The notes under the pieces were generated by a model, which did not search any database, was not told the origin of the DNA, and saw only the letters and a program-made list of their open reading frames with translations. Below, piece after piece: positions 1 through 10,415 of a stretch of 64,000 nucleotides of DNA (its first letter is position 1; the number at the start of each line of letters is the position of its first letter). The DNA is taken from contig OZ237747.1 in assembly GCA_965178125.1 (NCBI GenBank), positions 496,001-560,000 on the forward strand, given 5' to 3'. Source of the stretch: Bilabrum cf. latius. Lineage: Eukaryota; Bigyra: Bicosoecida; Bigyra; Bicosoecida. Made by a program: the position numbers and the translations under genes.

Positions 1-2730
1 CTTGATCTTCGTTTCAGCAGCACCAGCAGCACCGGAACCGCCGCTAGGACCACTCCCACTGGGACTCTGCCGGCTCTGCGACGCGATCTTCACCATGGCC
101 TCGCTCGTCGCCTTCGATGCAGGCGTGCCGTGATCGTCCGAGCCGCTTTCCTCGTCGCCCTCCCCTGGCTTTTCTCTCTCCAGACGCATGGCGGGCGGAG
201 GAGCTCCAGCCTGCACGGCACTCCTCTGCTCAGACAGCTCGAAATCAGTCGTGTTCGTAGACCCCACGGAGTCACCCATCTCGCTGCCGTGGACACTGTC
301 CCGCATCGAGTTTTTCCACTACCCAGGCAAGTTCCAGCCACCCTGTCTACCTGCCTCGCGGGCCGTGTCCACCACCTCTGATTCCACATCCGGCAGCAGC
401 CTCACCGCCCCCCGCATCCTCTCCACCAAGAACCGACACAGGCCCAGCTCCATCGCACTCGCCGCGCGCCCCCTGTCTGCCACTGAGTCCTGCGCCTGTC
501 CCAGCGCCATCAGCTCCCGCACTGTCATGCGCCCGTCCACTGGCCTCTCCGGGTGCACTGCGGCGATCACCTCCGCCGGAGACAGCTCAGCACTCACGCC
601 GCGCGAGTACATGGCGAACGTCCGCCGCTCCTGGTCCGCCTCTTGGCGCGCCTGGCTGCGGAACATCGCCGCGCTGTCCGCCATCGCGCGGTTCTTCTAA
701 TCCACCATCAGCTGCGTCTGCTGTTCCGACTTGCGGGCCCGCACGGCAGGATCCAGGTCCACGCTCTTGGCCCCGCTGTCGCACACCAGCACGCGCAGGA
801 AGTACCCGTGATGCCCCTGTGTTCCCCCGCTGGCGTCCTCGCTGCTCCCGTGCCACGCCGAGCCCCGGTAGGCTGACCGCTTGTGGTGCGGCAGCACCTC
901 GCACAGCACCAGCACGCTGCCGTTGCGACCCGCCGACTGCACCGCCGAGTGCACCGTGGTCAGCAGCACAAACTGAAGAGCACGCATGTCCACCAGCGCG
1001 CCCACATCGTCCACGAAGCCGTCGCTGTCCAGCCACAGGAACTCCGTCTTGATGTTCTTGCGCAGAGCCAGGCCCCGCACCCTGGCTCGGATGGGCCTGT
1101 AGAGGGCGACGGGGTTGAGAGGCGCGATCCTTGCTTTGAGGGTGCGGCTGGTCGCCTGCTCGTACATGGCCACATCGTTCATGGCTTTGGACATGCCGAG
1201 CGCCAGGCTGTACACGTTGTCGATGGCCTCAATGGGGTCCAGGAAGGAGGTCGCCATCACGGTGCTGCTGCTGTCCCTAGCTCGCTCAGAAGGTTTAGTG
1301 AAACTCCCAGTGCTGATCAGCACGGTTGCAGCCGAGCCCTCGACATTCTTCTCTCCTAGCAGCTTGCTAGGGGGTGCCCTGCGCCGCATACCAGCACCCT
1401 GGTCTGGCCTTGATCCGCCCTATTGCCCCACTGTCATGTAGGAAGCAGAAGCGACAGCTACATCCTGGGACTTCTGCGCCACTAGCACACGCCTCAGCTC
1501 CTCGATGCCGGACAGCTGCTGCCCCAAGGAAGGACCGACCCGATTGCGCACCGCACCCAGCAGCCTCGTCTTCTCTCGCGCCATGTGCTGCAGCACTGCC
1601 GCAGACATATCCAGCTCCTCGCTGAACCGGAGGATGCTCATGCGGGAGAGCACACTCGTCACACCGATCTTCACGCCGATGTCGGCCACAGAGAAGAACA
1701 CATCTCGTTCAAATGCGTCGATCGCCTGCTCCGCTTCCAGGATAAAAATCAAGGGATACACGCACAGCAGCAGCCCCACCACGATGCTCACGGCCCACAC
1801 GCGGCGGCGACTGGCCTCGTTGAGCGCGCGGGCGTGGGCGTCCTGCAACATCAGGGCACAGCCCCACATCGAAACAGAGAAACACAAGCATGAAAGCACG
1901 AACAGAATCCATCGAGCCGCTGGGGGAGATGGCCTCGCCAGGATTCCGAGGATGATCATGACGACATCGGCGATGACGGTCGTGCGCAGGACCTGCACCG
2001 GCGCCTCGACCAGCGAGCCGAGCAAGGCGATGAGCGCCGGCGTGGTCACGAGCCAGTCGATGTACCGAATAGGTACCAGCCAGCTTCCCTCGCGCATGAC
2101 GAGGTTTGGTGCCCACTGCAAGGCTTGGGCCAAGTAGCTTAAAGTGGCCCCGCTTCGGACCAAAGCCGATGCAAGAGTTATCAGGATTGGTGGCCGACTC
2201 AAAGACGGGAACAGCAAGCTGAGCAGATCAAGAGCTAGTAAGACCCCAAAAATGGACGCTGGAACTTCGAATGGGAAACCACTGTCGACGATTGCGGCAT
2301 CGTCAGCGTCTACGTCAGCGACATGCAAACCGATAGCAACTGCAAACAGCACCAGAAACCCGGCTGCTCCCCCAATCATCCAGTATATAACCAATGGTTC
2401 AACACCTAGTTTCCACTGCACCGAGTAATCGGTCTCGTAATCGGCAGCGTCTGCAAACTAGCGCGAATCAACTCCACCGGTGGTTTGGTCGAACGGCTCA
2501 GCAGGCGTAGGGCCACCGCCGTTGCTTCCTTTAGAGACATTCTGTTTCGCTTGGTGTACAGATGATCTCTTTGACTGCGAGGCGAGAGCTAAAACCTTTG
2601 AACCAACTAATCCGTTGCGCGTGCAACCGAGACACTTAAATGGACGTCTTGTACTGTTGCAGCTCACCACACGTGATGAGTCCAGGCCTCCACGCCCCAC
2701 CCCAAATAAAGTTTCCTATAATGAGCTCAT
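1..2730 (-). CDS. Microbial rhodopsin fused to a degenerate histidine-kinase module (partial, 3' end off window)
   Basis: The proposed ATG is at 2730-2728. In-frame TAG codons lie at 2716, 2458, 1420, 697 and 319, and the frame stays open to base 1. Residues about 115-365 form a seven-helix retinal protein. Helix C carries RYIDW with the Asp85-equivalent near residue 225 (codon 2056-2058), TTP follows, and helix G carries D-x-x-x-K with the retinal lysine at 1669-1671. The proton-donor position is Leu and the Trp182 position is Leu. A coiled linker and DHp/HATPase-like segment follow. The H-box reads VRNRVGPSL, without the catalytic His. The N-box Asn is Ser and the G1 box reads DSGAKS. Then comes a disordered Ser/Gly-rich linker. 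Algal histidine-kinase rhodopsins continue into receiver and cyclase domains, which may lie to the left. A 93-bp GTGAGC...CGCAG intron at about 2575-2667 is possible, but that stretch is also open in frame. Confidence 0.8.
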
Positions 2731-2813
2731 ACTTGGCTCGAATAAGCTTATTGTGGTGTTCTGGTCTATGCTTGTGTCGTCATCGAACACATGCAAACGG
2801 GTTCGGTTCCGGA
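2731..2813. promoter_or_regulatory. Left half of a divergent intergenic region split by a transposon
   Basis: These 83 bp lie between the rhodopsin start and the left terminal repeat of the transposon. Together with about 60 bp on the far side (5590-5649) they would make a divergent intergenic spacer of about 143 bp. That is close to the 150- and 151-bp spacers at 24048-24197 and 31884-32034. The stretch probably carries half of a shared promoter. No specific box was recognised. Confidence 0.4.
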
Positions 2814-2840
2814 ATCCCCTTGCGACCATAACTGTCCCAA
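2814..2840 (+). repeat. Left terminal inverted repeat of transposon
   Basis: This 27-bp repeat matches the reverse complement of 5563-5589 without mismatch. It contains one copy of AACTGTCCCAA at its inner end (2830-2840), repeated again inside the element at 3048-3058. Confidence 0.9.
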
Positions 2841-3140
2841 GCTGAACGGCAAAATTCCCAACTTCAGTCGCAAAATTCGGAGCAATAATGTCCAACTATG
2901 GCCCTGTCCTTTTCGGTAATGAAGCAGGTTTTCAAGGAGATTTCAAAACTGTAACCAGATTTTCAGGACGACATGTTCTCTTCAAGCTATGACCGACCAA
3001 AGATGGCGGCCTTGGCGGCCGGCATGATCGCGCCTGGTAAAAATCACAACTGTCCCAACTTCAAAGTCCTAAATATCTCGCATTTCACACTTTTTTTTCA
3101 GGTTTCCAGTATAATAGCAGTATAATCATATATAAAAATA

Positions 3141-5492
3141 TTAAGTTCGACGCTTCTTTGAAGCTGGCATGGCCCTCTTGTTGCTTGCAGCCTAGATCTT
3201 CGCGATCTTGGCCTTGAGGGCCTGATTCTGAGCTCTCATTGCGTCCAGGTTGACTCTAGCCTCCTCAAGCTGCTCAATAATCTCATCTGTGGACTGATCC
3301 TAGAGTGGGCGGTCGCGCATCTGATTTTTCCGCAGCTAAGCGGCGTCACCCCCGCCCCCCCGGGGCCCGATGGCCCCACGGTTGCCTTGCAGCCCCTTCA
3401 GCCTTGGTCGCCTTTTCTGAGATTGTTGTGCCCGAGCTGCGCTTTCAATCTTTGCTTGAAGCCCCAAACCTGCTAATCTCAGGAATGCAGCCGTGTTGGG
3501 GCGTCTCTTCGCCAGGGCATCATGGGCGCTCACCACGCGCTGGGCGCTCGCCAGTCCCCCGAGGTTGTCAGCCGTGGCAGGCCCAAGCACAGCAGACGAG
3601 GATGATGACTACGGCTCAGATGCGCCTGCTCCACTGGCAGCCGTAGTACTCTTCACGAAAGATCCTGACTCTGTCGGGATACTCTCCAGTATTTTGGCTA
3701 CGTCTGACAGCTCACTACCACTGGCCCCCTCCCGGGCCCTCTGCAGCGTGGCCCTGTGCTGCTTGACTTTGTCCATGTCAACTACAACGGAAGGGTTGAA
3801 CGGGAGAAGTCCGCACTTCTTGAATCCACTAGCAGCATTCGAAGCTCGAAAGCTGTGGCTTGCACAGGTCAAGACCAGCGGTGCGATCCACTCCTCCCCG
3901 ATCGCGTCACACGACGCCTTCGCTAGTGCCGACTTCTTCGCCTCCGGGGCAGACGCCATGAATGCTTCCATGAAATGAAGCTAGCTCAGATAGACACAGA
4001 AGTCTTTCTTAACACCACGAAGCTCTGCTTTGAAGGACGACATGCACGCGACGTCCAGGGGCTGCAGGAAGTGGGTGCTCATTGGAAGGAGGAGCTCGAT
4101 GTCGATGTTGTTGGCAGCGCAGAACTTCCTGAGGCTCCGCTGGTCATGCGTCGAGTGGTTGTCCATCGTGAGCAGTACTCTAGCTGTGGGAGGGAGCCTC
4201 TCTTCCCTTCGCACTCTAGCTGCGTACTCCACGATCTTTGGAAGCAGCAGGGACAAGGACCCGACGTTGCTGTAGCCGGAGGGGGTCGCACAGAACACGA
4301 TGATGTCGAGGAGCTCGATGTCCGTCTTGGCTAGCACCAAGAAGAGTTTCTGGACAGACGAGGGGTCCACAACATTCCCAGATAGCCTTACCTCAGCTAG
4401 AATATCCTCGAGCTCCGCCTTCAGGCCGTCGTCGTCGAGCTTGCCCGCATCGCGCTGGGCTTGCGCACGTTGCAACCGGGCTGCCACATATTCCTGCTCG
4501 CGCTGGATCTCGCGTTTGACCTTTTGAGACTTGCCATCGTAGCGGAAAACGAGAAGGCCAGCAACAATTCCATCCTTCGCTGATACAACAGGAACGAATG
4601 ATACGTTTGTATTGGAAAAATGCGTCGCGCGAAGCGCAGCACGGGGCGATTCGGCCCTGACCACCAGACGGTCCGCCCCGTCAACCCTTGCGCCCTACCC
4701 TGGCTGGGCATGCAGTATGATCACAGTCTCATCTATGTTTAACTACAATCGTTCGTGATAAATGCACGTCCCTGACACGACGACGCCAAGCTCAGTATTG
4801 AGTACCAGGCCTCGTTTTGCTGCTCCTTCGCCAAACCAGTCCAGCAAGCACGTGTGGCTCTCCGCCACGCTACGATTGATTGTCTTCTCTTCACCTTGCA
4901 AATCCTTCAGTTTATGAGCCTTTAGAAATCTGGTTGACCACACACGCGATAGTGGCACCCCATCCTTGTGTGAACCAGCACAAAAGTCGTTGCGAAGGCC
5001 TGTTGCAGTTCGGCGCAGTCCTTCAAGCGTGAACGGCACCTTCTCATCCTCTCGCAATATGACCAGCTTCGCAAGTGCCCGTTCAACATACTAGGGCAAA
5101 TCTGTTCGCCAACACAAATCCTGTAGGGGGCACGTTAATCGTTGCTAGATTCGCTGGAATCGCTTCCGGACAGCGCTAAACGTCTTTTCTGGGTACACCT
5201 CATTTTGAATCTCTCGGTAGATTTCACTGTCATTTTGAACCTTACCGGGATTTCTCTCCCTCCACACCTAAAGCTTTTGCTTGTAAATTATATAATCTGC
5301 TTGCTGCGCTTCATATAGTCGCATCTCAGGCTGCTCAGCTGTGCATTCTTCTACCGATTGCTCCAAGGCCGTGCGCCAAGCGAGCACACGATTCACGTCA
5401 TCCACAGACACCTGAAGGATAGCCCGAGTATCCGAGTCGTCAATTGCGTCGAGTATTGATGATTCTTTAGAACTGGAGGAGGATGCTTGCAT
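3141..5492 (-). CDS. Pogo/Tigger-type transposase (CENP-B HTH plus DDE_1), 783 aa
   Basis: ATG is at 5492-5490 and the TAA stop at 3141-3143. Ten in-frame TAG codons lie at 5268, 5145, 5091, 4743, 4695, 3981, 3609, 3336, 3300 and 3192, with no internal TAA or TGA. The N-terminal region has a CENP-B-type helix-turn-helix (around 5050-4900, with SRVWSTRFLKAHKL). It is followed by the DDE_1 catalytic domain: NIDET near 4735 (first Asp), LLTMDNHSTHD (second Asp) and FLQPLDVA (third Asp), then the SGFKKCGLLPFNP segment typical of pogo-like tails. The C-terminus is a short coiled coil ending in a basic stretch. The enzyme would cut and paste the surrounding element in the nucleus. All three acidic residues are present, so it may be catalytically competent. 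Its use of UAG as sense matches the host. Confidence 0.88.
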
Positions 5493-5562
5493 AACTCTAG
5501 AATTGAGACCTGTATGAGCTCAAGAAGTGGTCGCATTTGAATCTTGGGACAGTTGCAGTTGG

Positions 5563-5589
5563 TTGGGACAGTTATGGTCGCAAGGGGAT
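5563..5589 (-). repeat. Right terminal inverted repeat of transposon
   Basis: Perfect reverse complement of 2814-2840. A second TTGGGACAGTT copy lies 19 bp inward at 5544-5554, giving two tandem sites at this end. Confidence 0.9.
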
Positions 5590-5649
5590 CCGGATTGTTC
5601 GCTGTGCCCGTCTTCCGCTGGCCATCCTTTGGTCCATTGGACCTGAAAT

Positions 5650-7254
5650 ATGGATTACGGCCTATTGTTGTACAGTGCGGCAAGCGTGTTGTCTACTGTT
5701 TGCCTCGTCAGACGAGTGCTACGACGTCCGACGGTTGGAATCGACGAGCCGACAAGCTGCAAATCTGCGAGGCCCTTGTTCTTACTGGACCCGAAAGTAT
5801 CCCATTTAAACCATGGATCGTTTGGATCCTGTCCTAAAGGCATATTGCGACATAGAATGCAGGTACTGAACCGGATTGAGGCATACCCAGATCGGTTCTT
5901 TCGACAGGAAGCCGTTCATGAGTACAAGCAAGCATGTGACATTGCTGGAACACTAATTAGGGCCGAGCAAGGCAGCTGCGTACTGGTGGAGAACGCAACG
6001 CAGGCCATGGACGCTATCGCGTCTTCTGTCACAGTACCGGCAGGATCGTCCGTGATTGTATTTGAGTCTACCTACGGCGCCGTGAAGCGATGTGCCGCAG
6101 CCCTGTGCGAAAAGTCGAGCGCAACCCTTGTGCAAGTTAGCATTGCATTCGGGAGCAACGGGGCTAACGGGCATACATTCCTGGCCCCTCTGGAAGCGGC
6201 CTTGCAGCGCGAAGCAAGCGAGCGCCGATCGGTCTCGCTTGTGGTGCTGGACCACGTCACGTCCCCCACAGGAATCGTGACACCATTGATCGAGATGGCC
6301 CAGATGTGTCGCAAGTACGGCGTGAAGCGCATCGCAGTGGACGGCGCGCACGCCCCCGGACTGCTTGCCGTGGAAGCCAGGCAGCTGGACGAGGCAGGCA
6401 TCCACTACTACTGGGGCAACCTGCACAAGTGGTGCTTCGTGCCTAGGGGAGTGGCACTGCTGCGGGCCGCCCCGGGGGCGCCGCGCAAAGAGCTGCGGAA
6501 CCCGACGGTCAGCCACTTCGCGAAGGAGCGTCTCCAGTGGCAGTTCTTCATGTGCGGCACCAACGACCAGAGCAAGTTCCTGTCTGTGCCCTTTGCCCTC
6601 AAATTCGTGGAGGAGAAGTTTGGGGGCCTGCAAGCTGTTGCTCGGCGCGGGAAAGCACTTGCTCAGCAGGGTGCCGAGGCGCTGCTGGCTCGGTTCAAGG
6701 AGAGGGAACCTCAGCGAACCTTCATCTAGATCGCACCGGCTCCCATGTGCGTCAGCATGGCCACTGTGCAGACCCCTCTGGACGCTCGGTACTTCCTGCA
6801 TCCGTCCCGCCGCCGCGAGCTGGAAATGGAGATGGGCCGGTCCCTGTCCGGTGCGGGTGCGGGTGCGGGCGAGGGTGCGAGTCGGGGTGGGGCTTGGAGG
6901 GTTGCGCCTGACTCCAAGGTGGACAAGGTGGTTGCGACCGACCCGATGGTTGCTGAGAGAATTGCGCGGCTGATCCAGAAGCGGTTCCGCATCCAGACCG
7001 TGGTGTTCCCTCTCGAGGGGAGGCTGTGGTGCCGGCTGAGTGCGCAGGTGTACAACACCATCGATGAGTACGAGGCGCTCGCAGGTGCGATTGTCGCGCT
7101 GTGTGACGAGTGCGACAGCGGAAGGGATCCCCTGATCGAGGGTCTTGAAGAGTCCGACTGGGGATTCGGGCAGGTCGATCAGGACACAGGGGCGATGTGC
7201 GGTGGGTGCGACGGGCCCGAACGCAGGGAATCGGTCACTGGCTTGCTCCAGTGA
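5650..7254 (+). CDS. PLP-dependent class V aminotransferase-fold enzyme, isopenicillin-N-epimerase-like
   Basis: ATG is at 5650 and the TGA stop at 7252-7254, with one in-frame TAG at 6727 (534 aa). The motif LNHGSFGSCP is typical of isopenicillin-N-epimerase-like and cysteine-desulfurase-like enzymes. VDGAHAPG near residue 230 supplies the Asp that contacts the PLP pyridine nitrogen. NLHKW places the Schiff-base lysine near residue 260 (codon 6427). The C-terminal domain has the usual RLSAQVYNTIDEYEALA segment, interrupted by a low-complexity Gly/Ala insert around 6840-6900. The first 45 residues precede the fold and could be a targeting sequence, or the start may be slightly downstream. The family breaks C-S or C-N bonds of amino-acid derivatives; the substrate cannot be told from sequence. 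The gene starts only about 60 bp from the transposon end. Confidence 0.85.
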
Positions 7255-7452
7255 TTTTTTGCTTCGATATACCCGCCGGACGTGTTGTAATATAATGCAC
7301 CTTTTCACATATTCAGTGTAGAGCGATCGTGCTTGGCAGATATTGCAGGTAGGAAATGGATTTGCCCTCAGCCGGAACGGAAACGTGATTGCGTGTGCTT
7401 TCTGGTTTAAATGCTTGGATTTGTTTCCGTGGAAACCACAAGGTGAAGAGCT
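7255..7452. other. Intergenic spacer between two co-directional genes
   Basis: These 198 bp separate the aminotransferase stop from the RBM25-like start. The sequence is AT-richer than the flanks. No RNA gene or repeat was seen. It presumably carries the 3' end of one gene and the promoter of the next. Confidence 0.5.
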
Positions 7453-10209
7453 ATGAGCTTAAAAGCCGCGGCTGCAGCGAGAGCTTTAGCTAGATCTCGC
7501 TCCTAGCCCGCCGCCCAACCGGAGAGGCAGTCGCGCTGGGGAGCACCGACAGCTTCAACGCAGGCATAGCCTCAGCAACAAGCGCATCCTGCACAAATGC
7601 CATCGATGCAGCAGCCGAACATGTCGCAATCTCATGTAAAGTAGTTTAACCAGCAGCCTGCAATGGGTTCTATGCATCAAGGAATACCTGGTGCACCATA
7701 GACTAACCAGGCTGGATTCCATCCGGGACCTCGGCCGCACTTCGGCCAAGCTCCCATGGTGTTCTACCAGTAGGGACCTCGGCCCAATGCGCCGGCTTTT
7801 CCGTACAACTACCCAAGACCTGCCCCAATGATGGTGCCTGGTGGGCCAAGAGTCCAATATGGATACCCTCCGCGAGGATTCCAGCCTGGTTTCTAGCCAG
7901 GGGCTGCGCGGCCACCTCAACTCCCATTTGGGCAGGCAGGCCATGTAGGATTTGCGGGTGGCAGACCAGGACTACCCCCGGGTGTCCAGCCGCCGCGCGC
8001 AGCAGCGAGCGGGCTGGCAGGAAGGCCGATGCAGTTCGTCCAGGCGAGCCAAGGAACGGGCAGCACCGCAGCTGCCACCACGCCGGCCCCTTCCTCCTCG
8101 TCCGCCTCGTCCGCTGCTCACCAATCGTCGTCATTATCCTCTGCATCTTCAGTTGCACTGACGTCATCTACAGCCACTCAACGACCCGCTAGCTCTCCTA
8201 CCTCGGCCACATACGGCGGGCAGGGGCAAGGGCAGGGGCAGGGGCTGGCATCCTCCACTCAGCACCACGCCAGCGGCATCCCTGCAGCGTTTGGAGGCGC
8301 GACCGCCGCCGCGAGTGGGATGAGTGGCCTGGGCCCGACCAGCGCGATCATGGGGGACCTTACGACAGCAAGACTGTCTATTTGGGTTGGCAAGCTGCCG
8401 CCGACCGACGTGGTGCCTGCAGAGGCGGTCGAGGCCGCCATCCGGCGGGCTGTGAGGCCCGGCAGGTTCGGCCTACTGGGTTGGGAGAGGGCGGGGCAGG
8501 CTATCGCAGGCGCTGGGACAGGTGCCCGCCCCAACGGAGCTGCGCATGGGGAGCGCGCGCCACTGAAGGGATTCGGGTTTGCGACGGTGGAGGGGGCTCT
8601 GGCCGCTGCCAGGTTGTGTTCCCTCGATGGCATCAAGCTGTGGGAGGCGGAGGAATCCGGTGAGGGAGCGGATGGAGGGCATCGGAGCCACGAGGGCGAA
8701 TCCTGGTCCGGCGGGATCGTCGTGAAGCTGGGGAAGGAAGCAGAAGCCGTGATGCAGGCGTGGACGCAGCAGCGGGCGCAGGAAGCCCGCTAGGCTCGGA
8801 GGAGGGCCCGCCGAGAGGCCGCTGCCAAGGCTAGAGAACAAGCGGAGCAGGAATCGAAAGAGGGGAAGGAAGAAGACGGTGAGCAAGAATCACAGGCAGT
8901 GCAAGATACCAAGTCAGAGGGTGCGAATGCTGCTGTAGAGGGGGATCCAGAGACGCAAGCATCCGCCGGAGATGCCAAGGCAGATGAGCGGCATCAGCCT
9001 ACCCCCCAGCAAGCAGGCGAGGCAGTGGGGGGGAGTATCAGAACGGCAGCATCAGCTGACGAGCAAGTGGGAACCGCTTCTGGTAGTGCGTCATCCACGG
9101 CAGCAGCAGGCGAGAGCGAGACTCCAACTGCAGGTGCGACGGCTGCTGCTGCTGGTCAGCAGCAGGAGCCTGAAGCTAGCGCTGGATCAGATGACAGCAG
9201 CGATTAGGAAGACGAAGGAGAAGAGCCTCAATTCTCGCAATTCGTGGACGGCAAGGGGGCTCGAGACGCGGCCATGGAGGCAGCCAAGCTGGCATTCCAG
9301 AGCGTGCTTCAGCGGGAGGGCAGAACCACAGCGGTGCGGCAGAGGCCTGGAGTGAGCCTGGTGTCGCAGTTTCGGGAACAAGCGGAGAAGGAGCAGCAGG
9401 CCATGAATGAATGGAAGCAGCGCATGGCCAAGGCTGCCAAGGCACGGGCAGAGGCAAACGCGAAGCGGGCAGCTAAGGAGCACCAATCGCAGACTCGTTC
9501 GAGCGGTGGCGACGCAGGGCGCAGAAGTGAATCCGCCAGTAGATCCAGCCAGCCTAGAGGCGATGAAAGGAGCTCATAGGGCAGGCACCCTTCGTTTGGT
9601 CGTGATGACGGTCGCGGGGGAGGCCGGTCCAGATTTGAGGCACGCAAGCCAGTGGATGCTCGATTCGTTGACGACGATAGTGATAGCGACGACAACGCTG
9701 GCAGGGACTAGGGCTAGCAGGCTGCAGCTGGTTCAGCGCAAGCTGACTCGGTCGCCGCGGGGGTGAAACGTGACCGACCAGACACGGAGGGTGGGGCGAG
9801 CGGCCAGTCTGCAGGGAAGCGTGCCCGTGTGGATGACTCGGCGCCGTCAACAAGCGAGGTAATTGATTTGCCCCCGCTGGATGCCGAATCCGTGAGGGCA
9901 AGGGTGCATGCAACGCTGGGTCCATTCGTATCGCAGCTGTTCTCTGAGGAAGAGTCGGGCAGCGCCTCCGAGGGAACTGCCCAGGCAGCTTACTCGGAAG
10001 ATGTCCAGGAATTCTTGGGGTTTGTGGCTTCAATCGCAACTGAGGCAGCAAGCAAGTTGCATAGTTTGGCGGCAGACGACACGGACGCCCTTGCCTCGGC
10101 GGAGACTGCTTTTGTGTAGTCTGTAGTGAGCGAGTTCGGAGAGGTCATTGGAGAGGACGAGTCATAGCAGGTGGGAAACCTAGCTTGGATTGCGATCGTT
10201 GGAAAATAA
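7453..10209 (+). CDS. RBM25-like RNA-binding protein (divergent RRM, charged central region, PWI-like C-terminus)
   Basis: ATG is at 7453 and the TAA stop at 10207-10209 (918 aa), with 13 in-frame TAG codons between 7504 and 10165. The first 300 residues are Pro/Gln/Gly-rich, and several TAGs lie where Q repeats, for example FQPGF-TAG-PGAARPPQ and QA-TAG-PQQQAHP. Residues about 306-430 resemble the RBM25 RRM (SIWVGKLPP, then GFGFATVEGALAAARL and GGIVVKLGKEAEAVMQAW). An Arg/Ala/Glu-rich helical stretch and a long acidic, low-complexity region follow. The last 110 residues (PPLDAESVRARVHATLGPF onward) sit where RBM25 has its PWI fold, but conservation is weak. RBM25 is a nuclear splicing factor associated with U1 snRNP. 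Identity rests on the RRM and domain order. Confidence 0.7.
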
Positions 10210-10415
10210 TGGACAAGATAACAATATATCTGTGCGGCAGCCCGGCGAGAGCCCGATTCTCAAACGTGACAGATCACTCGCACAAAGCACGCACCACCCT
10301 CACCAAAGCTGCCACCATGTGACCGCTGGCGTCCGGAATCCAGAAAACAGAGATCCGGAGTCCGGACCAGATTCCGGACTCACACGACGCACCCACCATC
10401 CAGATACCCTTACAT
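10210..10415. other. Convergent intergenic region with a short hairpin
   Basis: These 206 bp lie between the stop of the RBM25-like gene and the stop of the ankyrin gene on the other strand. They contain several TCCGGA words and the perfect inverted repeat at 10358-10381. The stretch probably holds both 3' UTRs and polyadenylation signals; none was identified. Confidence 0.5.
10358..10381. repeat. 8-bp inverted repeat with 8-nt loop
   Basis: GAGTCCGG at 10358-10365 pairs with CCGGACTC at 10374-10381 around the loop ACCAGATT. It lies in the overlap of two 3' flanks and would form a stem in transcripts from either strand. It could assist 3' end formation, but that is inference. Confidence 0.6.

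Larger units (their letters stand above)
2814..5589. mobile_element. Pogo/Tigger-like DNA transposon with intact terminal inverted repeats
   Basis: The ends are perfect 27-bp inverted repeats: 2814-2840, beginning ATCCCCTTGCGACC, and its reverse complement at 5563-5589. The similarity may extend a few bases outward (TCCGG on both sides with a 1-bp offset). The motif AACTGTCCCAA or its complement occurs four times near the ends (2830, 3048, 5544 and 5563) and could be a transposase-binding site. The interior carries one transposase gene on the minus strand. The non-coding ends are AT-richer than host genes, including an AT-rich run around 3105-3145. I could not see the TA target duplication expected for pogo elements, so the exact termini are uncertain by a few bases. 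Intact repeats and an uninterrupted frame (under the UAG-sense code) suggest recent activity. Confidence 0.85.

Noticed and set aside
2575-2667. Definite intron near the rhodopsin N-terminus
   Set aside because: Donor and acceptor fit and keep phase, but the 93 bp are also open in frame, so it was left as a possibility only.
5953-7308. 451-codon minus-strand open frame
   Set aside because: It is antisense to the aminotransferase gene, has no recognisable motif, and reflects high GC content. The plus-strand product matches a known family over its full length.
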